From: JAENVT01 sp031373785
GTDB taxonomy: Bacteria > Actinomycetota > Acidimicrobiia > Acidimicrobiales > Ilumatobacteraceae
Assembly (NCBI GenBank): GCA_031373785.1
Contig: JANMNE010000097.1
Coordinates: 1 to 33,072, forward strand
Reading direction: 5' to 3'
Length of the DNA: 33,072 bases
This document shows, piece after piece, positions 6,466 to 15,470 of the stretch. Numbering within the stretch: position 1 is the first letter of the stretch; each line of letters starts with the position of its first letter. The notes beneath the pieces were generated by a model that worked only from the letters and a program-made list of their open reading frames with translations, did not search any database and was not told the DNA's origin. The translations under genes and the position numbers were made by a program.

Positions 6466-8886
6466 CTACAGGTGCGGTGGCGGTAGCTGGTCGGTTGCGT
6501 TGACGAGTTGAGCGACCGTCGGGATCAGCACCGGCAGCGGTACTTCGACGCGGCCGGTCATGCGATGAGCCAGTAGCGCCTCGTTGTGGTAGCGGTCGGC
6601 GACCTCGAGGAACGACGGGTGGTGGTAGTCGCGGCCGTTGATCTTGGGGCCTTGGCGACCTTCGAAGATCGCCGTCACGTCCTCGCCGGAGATCGTCTTG
6701 TGGGTCTCCAGGGCATGGGCGATCGCCAACACCATCAGCCGGTTCTCGTGCAGCAGTTGCGACGCCTCGTCGAGGATCTGGGCAAGGCGCAGCTCGATGC
6801 GATTGCCCATGTTGGAGCGGTGCCGGGCCTCGGAGTCGTCCTTGTCGGCAGGGTTGGCGTAGCCGCCTCCACCGCCGATCAACTCCTGGATCACCGACTG
6901 GGCGGCGATCGTGTCACCCATGCCGTAGGCGCTCTCCATGACGGTCGCGAAATACGTTGCCGTACGGAGGTCTCCGTTGACACCCGCCGAGCTGTCACCG
7001 TCGAAGAACATCCGCTCGCCGGCCAACGACGCCAGTGACACCAGGATGTCGATCTCGTACATCGACCGCCAGTTGACGAACGTGTCGTCGCTCTTGTTGC
7101 TCATGACGACGCCGTAGTAGCCGGCACCGGGCTCGATGCTGACGAAGTCGATCTCGTAGTGACGCCGCTTGAGATACGCGGTGACCGCGTGGCACGCCTC
7201 GTGGATCGCGATCGCGTGGCGCTCGCGCTCCACGAACTCGACCTGCTCGTGCTCGCCAACGCGGCGCAGGTAGCGAGCCTGCAACACATCGGCCCACGTG
7301 ACCACGTCGCGCCCCTCTCGCAGCGCGACGAGCACCGCCTCGTTGACGAGGTCCTTGATGCTCGCGCCGGTTGCACCGGGGGTCATCGTCGACAGACGCT
7401 CGATCTCCGGTGAACCGACCGTGTGGCGGATCTTGTCGAAGTACCCCTGGAACGTGCGTGCCCGCCCGTCCTTCATCGGGTACCCGACCTTGTACATGCG
7501 GTCGATTCGACCGGGCCGCAGCAGCGCCGCGTCGAGCGCGTTGGGCAGGTTGGTCGCGAACATGTGCAGGATGCGATAGCGAGGCGGGGGCTTCGGCTTC
7601 ATGGTGAGGAAGCTGCGGAAGCGCCGTGAGAAGAAGCCACGCGGCTTGTTCAACCCGTTCATCTCGGTCAACAGCGCCTGCAGCGTGCCGGCGCCGCCCC
7701 CGCCGCCGCCCATCATGCCGCCCATGATGATGCCGTCACGCCACGAATGCGTCTTGGTCGGTGTGGCCGGCTCTGCGGTCCCATGCTGCTGTTGCAGCCA
7801 CCCCGTGATCTCGCGCTGGCCGTGTGGGCTGAGCCACTTCGCCGACTCGTACTGCTCGATCGTCGCCTTCTCGTCGAAGCCTCCTCCGCCGCCACCGCCA
7901 CGACTACCGAGCACGTCGGCTTCGTCGAAGAAGACCACGACGCCGCCGTAGCGAAGCGCCAGCTTGCGCAACTTGCGGTAGAGGTGCTTGATCTTCATCG
8001 GAGCAACACCGATGAAGGTCTGCACGAAAGCGGACGGGTCGACGAACACGTACGGCTTGCCGGTTTCGCCCGCGGAGGCCTCGGCCATCAACGTCTTACC
8101 GGTGCCCGGTGGGCCCCACAGCAAGATGCCGCCCGGCACGTAGCCGCCGCGGTCCTCGATCTCCTTCGGCCGTTCCAAGAAGTCGAGGTTCTCCTTCACA
8201 CGCCGAACGACATGGTCCTGTCCCCAGATGTCGCTGAAGCGGGTCTTGATCTCACCCGGCTTGAACGTCTCGACACCACCGATGAAGAAGATGCCGAAGA
8301 AGAACACGATGTAGACCAGGCCACCCAAGGTGCTGAGGGCGATGGTCAACCCGACCGGCAGGCCGAGTGCCGGGTTGATGAAGACGTTGCGGAAGATCCG
8401 GGCCGGCGCCTCGGCCAACGCCTGCAGCAGGTTGACGCCCCACATCCACGAGAAGATCGTGCCGACGATCGCCAGGAAGATCAGTCGCTTGACGAGCTTC
8501 GTCACGCGGAACCGGGTGTACGGCTTCATCCGGCTCATCAGCGACTCCCAGCCACCGAACACCTTCTTCTGCCAGAACTGGTGCCATCGCTTCGAGTGCT
8601 CGGAGATGATGTTGTGGATCTGGCGGAGGACCTCGAGACCGGCGAGGATCAGCACCCACCACTTGGCGTGCAGCTGATCTCTGAACGCATCGCCCCACGA
8701 CATCAGGGGGATGTCGGTCTTTTGCTGCGACGTGACCAGGCCCAAGAAGACGGCGAGCAGCACGAAGACCTTCAAGCGGTCGAAGAAGAACATCTTGCGG
8801 CGTACCGGTGGGTCGCGGTCGTCGATGACCGGCTGGTGCACCGATGTGTCGATCGGGGAGAGGGCAGAACCGTTCGTGCTCATCAT
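6466..8886 (-). CDS. FtsH-like membrane AAA+ zinc metalloprotease with Gly-rich insertion
   Basis: About 806 residues. Four hydrophobic stretches precede the ATPase: about 40-52, 76-88, 134-150 and 180-204. AAA+ motifs are complete: Walker A GPPGTGKT (about 258-265), pore-loop-like FIGVAP, Walker B VVVFFDEAD, sensor-1 ATN and arginine finger RPGRIDR. An M41 protease follows with HEACH zinc site (about 562-566) and a later acidic ligand region (GVNGDLRTAT). FtsH-type enzymes unfold and degrade membrane and soluble proteins. Unlike ordinary FtsH, about 125 rather than about 40 residues separate Walker B from sensor 1, with two glycine runs. The start is ATG 8886 or 8883: GGAGG lies 5 or 8 bases before them, and 8886 overlaps the lipoprotein stop as ATGA. 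ATG 8898 contains that GGAGG and is less likely. It could be a divergent FtsH or a dedicated protease. Confidence 0.9.
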   Translation of the reverse strand: MMSTNGSALSPIDTSVHQPVIDDRDPPVRRKMFFFDRLKVFVLLAVFLGLVTSQQKTDIPLMSWGDAFRDQLHAKWWVLILAGLEVLRQIHNIISEHSKRWHQFWQKKVFGGWESLMSRMKPYTRFRVTKLVKRLIFLAIVGTIFSWMWGVNLLQALAEAPARIFRNVFINPALGLPVGLTIALSTLGGLVYIVFFFGIFFIGGVETFKPGEIKTRFSDIWGQDHVVRRVKENLDFLERPKEIEDRGGYVPGGILLWGPPGTGKTLMAEASAGETGKPYVFVDPSAFVQTFIGVAPMKIKHLYRKLRKLALRYGGVVVFFDEADVLGSRGGGGGGGFDEKATIEQYESAKWLSPHGQREITGWLQQQHGTAEPATPTKTHSWRDGIIMGGMMGGGGGGAGTLQALLTEMNGLNKPRGFFSRRFRSFLTMKPKPPPRYRILHMFATNLPNALDAALLRPGRIDRMYKVGYPMKDGRARTFQGYFDKIRHTVGSPEIERLSTMTPGATGASIKDLVNEAVLVALREGRDVVTWADVLQARYLRRVGEHEQVEFVERERHAIAIHEACHAVTAYLKRRHYEIDFVSIEPGAGYYGVVMSNKSDDTFVNWRSMYEIDILVSLASLAGERMFFDGDSSAGVNGDLRTATYFATVMESAYGMGDTIAAQSVIQELIGGGGGYANPADKDDSEARHRSNMGNRIELRLAQILDEASQLLHENRLMVLAIAHALETHKTISGEDVTAIFEGRQGPKINGRDYHHPSFLEVADRYHNEALLAHRMTGRVEVPLPVLIPTVAQLVNATDQLPPPHL

Positions 8887-9533
8887 CCGATCCTCCATGA
8901 GTTGACGATCTTGTCGATCTCCGCCGCCGACTTGTCGTAGCAGGCCGGGCTACAGACGACCTCGAGGGCGTAGAGACGCGATTGCGATGGGTTGAAGAAG
9001 GTCGACAGGTTGATCGTGAGCACCCAGTCGCTGGCCTTGTCGCTGCGTATCCGGTAGACGACGTGCGAGCCGCTGACCTTGGCATTGGTCGGCTTGGCGT
9101 TGAAGTCGATCACTTCCGACAAGCCGTCGTCCTCGGCGGCCGGAAGAAGTGGGTCGAACGACACCAGGCCGACGACGCGCCGCGCCAACGAGGCGGAGAG
9201 CTGTTGGTTGAACACACCGGTGGTCTCGTAGACCGTCATGGTGGCGAACGGCGAGTCGCCGGTCAGATCCGACTGCTGGAGGGCATCCGTCTGCGTCGTG
9301 ATGACGGTCTTGGACAGCACCTTGGCGTCGCTGGTGGCCGACAGCACGGGATCCTTCAGCGAGTCGGACAACTTCACGTCGTGCCACGAGTTCGGCACGC
9401 GGAGGTAGACCTTCTCGTCGCGGTTGGCGAGGAAGCGATGCCCAGATGACCCACAAGCCGTCAGGACCAAGAGCGCCGCCACAGCCGAACCCCAGCGCCG
9501 TCGGTTGCAAACGATCTGCAAAGTCTCCCTCAT
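8883..9533 (-). CDS. Predicted lipoprotein upstream of the FtsH-like protease
   Basis: The protein has 216 residues from ATG 9533. It has an arginine-containing N-terminus, a hydrophobic stretch and a lipobox LTAC near residue 28, so it should be lipid-anchored outside the membrane. The mature part (KVYLRVPNSWHDVKL onward) resembles no family I can name with confidence. TTG 9551 is an alternative start six codons upstream; no clear ribosome site or -10 hexamer favours either. The stop overlaps the likely start of the protease gene as ATGA, so the two are translationally coupled. That suggests the lipoprotein may be a partner, adaptor or substrate of the protease; this is inference from position only. 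Confidence 0.75.
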   Translation of the reverse strand: MRETLQIVCNRRRWGSAVAALLVLTACGSSGHRFLANRDEKVYLRVPNSWHDVKLSDSLKDPVLSATSDAKVLSKTVITTQTDALQQSDLTGDSPFATMTVYETTGVFNQQLSASLARRVVGLVSFDPLLPAAEDDGLSEVIDFNAKPTNAKVSGSHVVYRIRSDKASDWVLTINLSTFFNPSQSRLYALEVVCSPACYDKSAAEIDKIVNSWRIG

Positions 9534-9616
9534 TCCCGATTGGATGCACAACCGTTCGGAGACCTAAATGGGCCGTATTGCCCACTATTTTGTCGCGGAA
9601 TTCGTCGCAGATGACG

Positions 9617-10162
9617 TCAGGGCGCCCCATGCAACAATTCGTAACCTTGTCGCACGTCGACGAGGTGATGCACGAGGTCGTGCAGGACGTATCGGCCGAA
9701 CGAGTCGACGGTGAACGGCGACCCGTCGCTGCGCATCCCGGGGCGCTGCCACTGGTCGCTCCCCACGGTGTCGTACAGGTCGGCCAGCTTCGTCGCCGCG
9801 GCCGTCAACTCGTCGGTGACCTGCCCCGGATCCTGCAAGTCGTAGCGCTCGGCGACCGCCGCCTCGTCCTGGTCCCAATTGGCGAAGCGGGGATCGTCTT
9901 CGGCCAGCATGCGCCCCAGGCGATAGGACCCCATGCGGTACACATCGCGAACGTGGCACCCGTATTCGAGCGCCGACCAGGTGTCTTCCTGCGGCCGAAC
10001 ACCGGCCTTCGGGTCGGCGAGGAAACCCGGCCACGGCGCGACGGCATCACGGAGCCGATCGGCGATCTCGTCCGCTGCGAATGCACGGGTGTCGAACCCG
10101 CACTCCTCGCATTCGCGCTCGAGCACCCACGTCCAACTCTTGGTCTCCGGTTCGATCGTCAT
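9617..10162 (-). CDS. DinB-superfamily / mycothiol-dependent-isomerase-like protein
   Basis: The predicted four-helix-bundle protein has 181 residues from ATG 10162. It begins MTIEPETKSWTWVL, a start typical of actinobacterial DinB-superfamily proteins. An N-terminal Cys pair (ECEECGFD) follows. Possible metal-binding His residues occur at ALEYGCHVRDVYRMG and near the C-terminus in YVLHDLVHHLVDVRQ, a pattern seen in this superfamily's divalent-metal sites. Some members use a low-molecular-weight thiol such as mycothiol as a cofactor. The name DinB here refers to the B. subtilis fold family, not the polymerase next door. ATG 10162 is chosen over GTG/ATG candidates upstream because a TACGTT hexamer ends 6 bases before it. 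The reaction is unknown. Confidence 0.72.
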   Translation of the reverse strand: MTIEPETKSWTWVLERECEECGFDTRAFAADEIADRLRDAVAPWPGFLADPKAGVRPQEDTWSALEYGCHVRDVYRMGSYRLGRMLAEDDPRFANWDQDEAAVAERYDLQDPGQVTDELTAAATKLADLYDTVGSDQWQRPGMRSDGSPFTVDSFGRYVLHDLVHHLVDVRQGYELLHGAP

Positions 10163-10168
10163 GTGCCA

Positions 10169-10174
10169 AACGTA
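10169..10174 (-). promoter_or_regulatory. Predicted -10 element, DinB-superfamily protein gene
   Basis: TACGTT on the minus strand ends 6 bases before ATG 10162, consistent with a leaderless mRNA. Confidence 0.45.
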
Positions 10175-10214
10175 TTCGACAGGGTCTCCGGCCGACACGC
10201 GAAATACTGAGCGA

Positions 10215-11459
10215 TCACAGCTCGTGTTCGGCGAGCTCTCGGAACTCGTCGGGCACCGAGGCGTGCGTCGACAACACGACGCCCGCGTAGCCGACAGCCG
10301 AGCGGCCGAATCGCCGGCGAACCGCGTCGACGGAGTGGTCGACGGCCCATCGCGCCGCCCCGATGCGCGAGCCCGGGCGGGCAGCTTCGTCGGGCAGGAT
10401 CGGCAGTTCGAGCTGCAGCACCGGCTGGTCGACCAGGTTGGAGACGGAGATCGCCAGCAGCGAGATCTGGTACTGGTCGGGGTGATCGGCCAGCGCTTTG
10501 TAGACCAGTTGTTCGGCCAATTCGGTCAACGTCAGGGTGGTCGAGATCGGATGCGAGCCGGTGTGCGAACGGGTCACGGCACGCATGCTGGCGAATCGCA
10601 CGCGCACGGTCACGGTGCGACCGGCGCGGTGCTTGGCACGCAGCCGGCCGGCCACCCGATCGGCGAGATGACCGAGCACCGAACGCACGAGCTCCGGCGA
10701 CACGTCGCGGCGCCCGAATGCCGACTGGGCCCCGACCGATCCGGCCCGACCCTGGGGCTGCACACGTCGATGGTCGTTGTTGGCAGCCAACGCACTGACC
10801 TTGCCGCCGAGGGCTCGGCCCAACAGCGACTCGAGGGCGCCGTCGGGTGATGCAGCCAGCTGCCCGATGGTGTGGATGCCACGGTCGGCGAGGTGCTGGC
10901 GGGTGACCGGACCGATCCCCCACACCAGCCCGACCGGCAGCGGGTCGAGGAAGGCTCGCTCGTCGGCCGGCTGCACCACCACCAGACCGTCAGGCTTGGC
11001 GACCTGCGATGCGATCTTGGCCAGGTGCTTGGTGCGCGCCGCGCCGACCGAGATCGGCAGGCCGATCTCGGTGCGCACCCGCCGTCGCAACGCCTCGCCG
11101 ATCACCTCGGGCGGCCCGAACAGGTGCACGGAGCCCGACACATCGAGAAAGGCTTCGTCGATCGACATCCGCTGCACCAGCGGCGTGAAGTCGCCGAGCA
11201 CCACCATGACCCGGTCGGCAAGGCGTTGGTACTCCGAGAAGTGGCCGTGCACGAAGGTCAGGTCAGGGCACAGGCGCTTCGCCCTCCACCCCGACATACC
11301 GCCTTGCACGCCGAACTTCTTGGCCTCGTACGACGCTGCCAACACCACACCGCCCCCGACGGCGATCGGACGGCCGAGCAACGACGGGTCGAGCAGTTGC
11401 TCGACCGACGCGTAGAACGCATCGAGATCGGCGTGAAGGATCGTGGCACCGGCAGGCAC
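10215..11459 (-). CDS. dinB: DNA polymerase IV (Y-family translesion polymerase)
   Basis: The 414-residue protein has Pol IV length. Motifs of Y-family polymerases are complete: DLDAFYASVEQ near the N-terminus and SIDEAFLDVS with the paired catalytic acids at about residue 100. Helix-hairpin-helix wording (GIGPVTRQHLADRGIHTIGQ) and a little-finger domain follow. A QLELPI stretch near the end resembles the beta-clamp-binding motif of actinobacterial DinB proteins. It copies past damaged bases with low fidelity. GTG 11459 is the start because the conserved sequence begins at once and a TAGACT hexamer lies 7 bases upstream; the frame is open further only because it overlaps hrpA. A LexA-type box sits directly upstream of that hexamer, so it should be induced by DNA damage. 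Confidence 0.93.
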   Translation of the reverse strand: MPAGATILHADLDAFYASVEQLLDPSLLGRPIAVGGGVVLAASYEAKKFGVQGGMSGWRAKRLCPDLTFVHGHFSEYQRLADRVMVVLGDFTPLVQRMSIDEAFLDVSGSVHLFGPPEVIGEALRRRVRTEIGLPISVGAARTKHLAKIASQVAKPDGLVVVQPADERAFLDPLPVGLVWGIGPVTRQHLADRGIHTIGQLAASPDGALESLLGRALGGKVSALAANNDHRRVQPQGRAGSVGAQSAFGRRDVSPELVRSVLGHLADRVAGRLRAKHRAGRTVTVRVRFASMRAVTRSHTGSHPISTTLTLTELAEQLVYKALADHPDQYQISLLAISVSNLVDQPVLQLELPILPDEAARPGSRIGAARWAVDHSVDAVRRRFGRSAVGYAGVVLSTHASVPDEFRELAEHEL

Positions 11460-11466
11460 GCGGTGG

Positions 11467-11472
11467 AGTCTA
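11467..11472 (-). promoter_or_regulatory. Predicted -10 element, dinB
   Basis: TAGACT on the minus strand ends 7 bases before GTG 11459, which predicts a leaderless mRNA. The SOS box lies directly upstream, so repressor binding would block polymerase. Confidence 0.5.
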
Positions 11473-11473
11473 G

Positions 11474-11489
11474 TCGAACACCTGTTCGC
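11474..11489. promoter_or_regulatory. LexA (SOS) box upstream of dinB
   Basis: TCGAAC-ACCT-GTTCGC matches the actinobacterial SOS consensus TCGAAC-N4-GTTCGA at 11 of 12 fixed positions. It lies 14 bases before the dinB start codon and one base from the -10 hexamer, the expected place for a repressor site. Confidence 0.8.
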
Positions 11490-11517
11490 TCTGTCTAGTG
11501 TGAGCGCGACAGTCAGG

Positions 11518-11568
11518 CGAAGTGCGTACTGTGAATGGCCACAGGTGCCGGCGAAAGTGCGCACTTCG
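11518..11568. terminator. Inverted repeat between hrpA and dinB
   Basis: Perfect 9-base arms CGAAGTGCG (11518-11526) and CGCACTTCG (11560-11568) enclose a smaller CTGTG/CACAG stem. It lies 22-72 bases past the hrpA stop, so it may end that transcript before the SOS-controlled promoter. There is no T-run. Confidence 0.4.
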
Positions 11569-11589
11569 GGTCCGCAAGTCCGACGCGCT

Positions 11590-14500
11590 TCATCCGCGCA
11601 ACGCGACGAGTTCGGCGACGACTCGTTTGGTGCTGACCGATCGGCTCGTCCCGAGCGATGGGGCGAACACGCTGACGCGCAGTTCCTCCAACGTCCAACC
11701 GAGCTCGACCACCTCGTGGCCGACGTCGCCGGCCGGCAACGATTCGAGCAACGACGAATACTCCTGTTCGACCTTGCGCACTTCCGACAACTTGTGGAGG
11801 TCCTTGGCCGGGCTCTCCGGCAGCTTGTCGAGGCGCCGGCTGATGCCGTTGACGTAGCGCAGCACATCGGCGAGGCGATGCTCGCCGTGGGCGATGGCGA
11901 ACCGGTCGCGGACGAGCCGGGCGACGTGGCGCCGCACGTCGGCGACGTTCGGCGCGACCGACGCGCTGATCAGTTTGGACAGGTGCTCCTCGATGTCGGC
12001 CGCGACGGCGATGATCTCGGCCGCCGTGCGCAAGGCGATCGCGGAGCGCGACGGCAGTTGTCGACGGGCGGTGGCGACCAGCGCGTCGAACTGATCAGCG
12101 GTCCACACCTCGCCATGCTCGACGACCAACCGTTCGGCCACAGCGGCAACGCAATCGGAGGCGATGGCATTGGCGGTCTGGGGCGCGAAGCGGGCAAGCA
12201 TCAACTTGTCGCGATTGGCGAGATGTGCTTCCACCGCTCGCTTGCCGACGGGCACGGTCAACAGCAACAGCCGGGTCACCCCGCCGCGCATCACTCGCTG
12301 CTGCAGTTCGGCCGTGGTGAAGACTCGCAGCGAGACGCTGTTGCCGTCGTCGAGCAACGCCGGGTAGCCGTGCACGGTGTGGCCGCCGCGCACCGTGTCG
12401 ACGCGTCGCGGCAGATCTCCCACATCCCAACTGGTGATGGCACGGCGCTCGTCGACGGGAGTCGCCCGCGCCACGGCAGCGCGCAGCGTTGCCCGCAGCC
12501 GGCGTTTGATCTCGCCGAGGTTCTTGCCGATGGCGACCACGGCATCGGTCTCGTCGTGCACGGCGAACGTGACTCGCAGGTGATCGGGCACGCGGGTGGC
12601 ATCGAAGGCGCGGGGCGGCACGCGCACCGACGGAACGACGAACTCGACCGCGCGGGCCAAGGCCACCGCCAACGGTTCGTCGGCCATCTCCAACATCCCA
12701 TACGCCGCGGCGGTCGTCTCGGCAGCGGGGATCAGCTGGCGGCGGATGTCTTTGGGCAGGGTCTGCATCAACGCCCCGACGAGGTCCGCCCTGAAGCCCG
12801 GGACCTGCCAGTCGAACCCGTCGACAGTCAGGCGACCCAACACCGCCAGCGGCACATGCACGGTGACCCCGTCGTCGGCTGCACCTGGGTCGAAGCGGTA
12901 CGTGACCGGGAAGACCATGTCGGCGTGGGCCCACGTGGTGGGGTACTGAGTGGGATCGCTGTCCGTCGTCCGCCCCAACGCCTCGGCGGTCATGGTCAGC
13001 AGTTCCGGTTCGACGCGGCGAGCGTCCTTCCACCAGCGATCGAAGTGGCGACTCGACACCACCGCGGAGTCGACACGCTGGTCGTAGAAGGCGATCACCG
13101 AATCGTCGTCGATCGCGTCGAGCTTGCGGGTGCGGTCCTCGCGGGAGCGCAGGTCGTCGAGGAACTCGGCGTTGTGCTTGATGAAGTCGTGTCTCGACGT
13201 CCAATCGCCCTCGACCAGCGCGTGGCGGATGAACATCGCCCGCGCCTCTGCTGCATCGACGCGGTCGTAGCCGATCGTGCGGTTGCTGACGATCGGCAGG
13301 CCGTACAGCGACACCCGCTCACCGACCACGGCGCGACCGCTGCGGGCATCCCAGCGCGGTTCGCCGTAGCTGTACTTGGTCAGGTGTGTGGCGATGGCCT
13401 CGGCCCACTCGGGCTGCACGCTGGCGACCGTGCGGGCCCACAACCGGTTGGTCTCGACCAGTTCGGCGGCGATGACCCACTTCGGCTGCTTGCGCGACAG
13501 CACCGACCCGCTGCCAATGGCGAACTTCGAGCCGTGCGCGCCGTTGTACTCCCTCCCCTTCGTGTCGGCCGTGCCGTCGCGCATCCCGAGGTGGCTGAGC
13601 AGGCCAGCCAGCAGCGCTTGATGGATGCGGTCGGGATGGGACGCCTCGCTGCCGGGGCGGATGCCCAGCTGACCCGTGACCTGGCGCAGTTGGCTGAACA
13701 CGTCTTGCCACTCGCGCACCCGGAGGTAGTTGAGGAACTCACTGCGACACAGCCGCCGGAACTGGTTGCCGGTCAGTTCCTGCTGCCGTGCCCGGAGGTA
13801 GTCCCACAGTTTGACGAACGCGAGGAAGTCGCTGCTCGCTGCCTCGTCGACGGCGAACCGGCGGTGCATCTCATCGGCAGCCTGACGGTGCTCGGCCGGT
13901 CGCTCGCGCGGATCTTGGATGCTCAGGGCCGCGGCGATGACCATCACCTCGCGCACACAACCGTGCCGGTCGGCTTCCACCACCATCCGGGCCATGCGCG
14001 GGTCGATCGGGAGGCGGGCCAGTTGCCGGCCGACCTTGGTCAGCCGCCGATCAGTCACCGTTGCTGCTGTCTCCTTTGCCGCCGGCAGCAGTGCGCCGAG
14101 CTCGTCGAGCAGCATGTAGCCGTCGCGGATCGAACGGCCGTCGGGCGGCTCGATGAACGGAAAGGCGGCGACGTCGCCGAGGCCGAGGTTCGTCATCTGC
14201 AAGATGACCGAGGCCAGGCTGGTACGCAGGATCTCGGGCTCGGTGAACGCCGGGCGATCGGCGAAGCCTTCCTCGTCGTAGAGGCGGATGCAGATGCCCG
14301 GCGCGACGCGACCGCAACGGCCGGCGCGCTGGTCGGCCGATGCCCGCGACACCGGCTCGATCGGCAACCGCTGCACCTTCAACCGATGGCTGTAGCGCGA
14401 GATTCGCGCGGTGCCGGTATCGACCACGTATCGCACTCCCGGAACGGTCAGCGACGTCTCGGCGACGTTGGTCGACAGCACGATGCGACGGCCGCGGTGC

Positions 14501-15288
14501 GACTGGAAGATGCGGTGCTGCTCGACGCTCGACAGCCGGGCGTACAGCGGCAGCACCTCGGTGTCGCGCAGGTTCAAGCGGCGCAGGGCGTCGGCGGTGT
14601 CGTGGATCTCGCGTTCGCCCGACAGGAACACCAACACGTCGCCGGGCCCCTCGTGGCTCAACTCGTCGACGGCCGCGCACACCGCCTGCACCTGATCGCT
14701 CCCGGTCTCGCTGTCGTCGCCGAGCGGTCGATAGCGAACGTCGACCGGATAAGTGCGTCCCTCGACGGTGATGATCGGGGCGTTGTCGAAGTGCTCGCTG
14801 AATCGCTGCGTGTCGATCGTCGCCGAGGTGACGATCAGCTTCAGGTCGGGTCGTCGCGGGAGCAGCTGGCGGATGTAGCCGAGCAGGAAGTCGATGTTGA
14901 GGCTGCGCTCGTGGGCCTCGTCGATGATCAAGGTGTCGTAGCGACGCAACATGCGATCGCGTTGGATCTCGGCCAGCAAGATGCCGTCGGTCATCACCTT
15001 GATCCGGGTCTGGGGGCCGACCCGATCGGTGAACCGCACCGCGTACCCCACTGTGGTGCCCAATTCGCAGCCCATCTCCTCGGCGATGCGATCGGCGATC
15101 GTGCGCGCCGCGATGCGCCGTGGCTGGGTGTGGCCGATCATCCCGTCGACGCCCCGGCCGGCTCGTAGGCAGAACTGCGGCAACTGCGTGCTCTTGCCCG
15201 ACCCCGTCTCGCCGGCGACGATCACCACCTGATGCGCGGCGATGGCTGCGACCAGCTCATCGGCGCGTTCCAGAATCGGCAGTTCCAC
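11590..15288 (-). CDS. hrpA: ATP-dependent RNA helicase HrpA (DEAH box)
   Basis: The protein has 1232 residues from GTG 15288, near the length of E. coli HrpA (1300). N-terminal helicase motifs are intact: GETGSGKST (Walker A, Lys at about 32), TQPRRIAA, IIDEAHERS (DEAH), SAT, and in the second RecA domain STNVAETSLTVPG and QRAGRCGR. HA2 and OB-fold regions and a long DUF3418-like C-terminal half follow. HrpA unwinds RNA and has been linked to mRNA processing and to rescue of stalled ribosomes. The first 28 residues of the longest frame look non-conserved; GTG 15288 starts just before the conserved LPILERADELVAAI and has a CAGACT -10-like hexamer 7 bases upstream. The start is therefore moderate in confidence and the identity is strong. 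Confidence 0.93.
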   Translation of the reverse strand: MELPILERADELVAAIAAHQVVIVAGETGSGKSTQLPQFCLRAGRGVDGMIGHTQPRRIAARTIADRIAEEMGCELGTTVGYAVRFTDRVGPQTRIKVMTDGILLAEIQRDRMLRRYDTLIIDEAHERSLNIDFLLGYIRQLLPRRPDLKLIVTSATIDTQRFSEHFDNAPIITVEGRTYPVDVRYRPLGDDSETGSDQVQAVCAAVDELSHEGPGDVLVFLSGEREIHDTADALRRLNLRDTEVLPLYARLSSVEQHRIFQSHRGRRIVLSTNVAETSLTVPGVRYVVDTGTARISRYSHRLKVQRLPIEPVSRASADQRAGRCGRVAPGICIRLYDEEGFADRPAFTEPEILRTSLASVILQMTNLGLGDVAAFPFIEPPDGRSIRDGYMLLDELGALLPAAKETAATVTDRRLTKVGRQLARLPIDPRMARMVVEADRHGCVREVMVIAAALSIQDPRERPAEHRQAADEMHRRFAVDEAASSDFLAFVKLWDYLRARQQELTGNQFRRLCRSEFLNYLRVREWQDVFSQLRQVTGQLGIRPGSEASHPDRIHQALLAGLLSHLGMRDGTADTKGREYNGAHGSKFAIGSGSVLSRKQPKWVIAAELVETNRLWARTVASVQPEWAEAIATHLTKYSYGEPRWDARSGRAVVGERVSLYGLPIVSNRTIGYDRVDAAEARAMFIRHALVEGDWTSRHDFIKHNAEFLDDLRSREDRTRKLDAIDDDSVIAFYDQRVDSAVVSSRHFDRWWKDARRVEPELLTMTAEALGRTTDSDPTQYPTTWAHADMVFPVTYRFDPGAADDGVTVHVPLAVLGRLTVDGFDWQVPGFRADLVGALMQTLPKDIRRQLIPAAETTAAAYGMLEMADEPLAVALARAVEFVVPSVRVPPRAFDATRVPDHLRVTFAVHDETDAVVAIGKNLGEIKRRLRATLRAAVARATPVDERRAITSWDVGDLPRRVDTVRGGHTVHGYPALLDDGNSVSLRVFTTAELQQRVMRGGVTRLLLLTVPVGKRAVEAHLANRDKLMLARFAPQTANAIASDCVAAVAERLVVEHGEVWTADQFDALVATARRQLPSRSAIALRTAAEIIAVAADIEEHLSKLISASVAPNVADVRRHVARLVRDRFAIAHGEHRLADVLRYVNGISRRLDKLPESPAKDLHKLSEVRKVEQEYSSLLESLPAGDVGHEVVELGWTLEELRVSVFAPSLGTSRSVSTKRVVAELVALRG

Positions 15289-15457
15289 GGCTGTCAGTCT
15301 GCTCGGCCGTGCTGTCGTTCGTCGTCCGGATTGTCGGCTGCACGACGTCGTTGCCGTCGCTCCAGGGCTCAACGGGTTCGATTTCGGTACCGCCTGCCTA
15401 CCGGAATCTCGCCCGACAACGCTGTGCAGCGATCGCGCCGATTCCGAGCGCCGTTCG

Positions 15458-15463
15458 TAGGCT
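15458..15463 (+). promoter_or_regulatory. Predicted -10 element, small lipoprotein gene
   Basis: TAGGCT ends 7 bases before ATG 15471, which predicts a leaderless mRNA. The remaining sequence between 15289 and 15457 holds no feature I recognise. Confidence 0.45.
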
Positions 15464-15470
15464 GCCTCTC

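Noticed and set aside
9569..9584. TGGGC-N6-GCCCA hairpin followed by a T-rich run on the plus strand
   Set aside because: Both flanking genes are on the minus strand, so it would end no known plus-strand transcript; the short stem may be chance.
11443..15168. 1241-residue open frame on the plus strand opposite hrpA
   Set aside because: Antisense shadow caused by high GC in the third codon position. Its translation is low-complexity, whereas the opposite strand encodes a complete HrpA.
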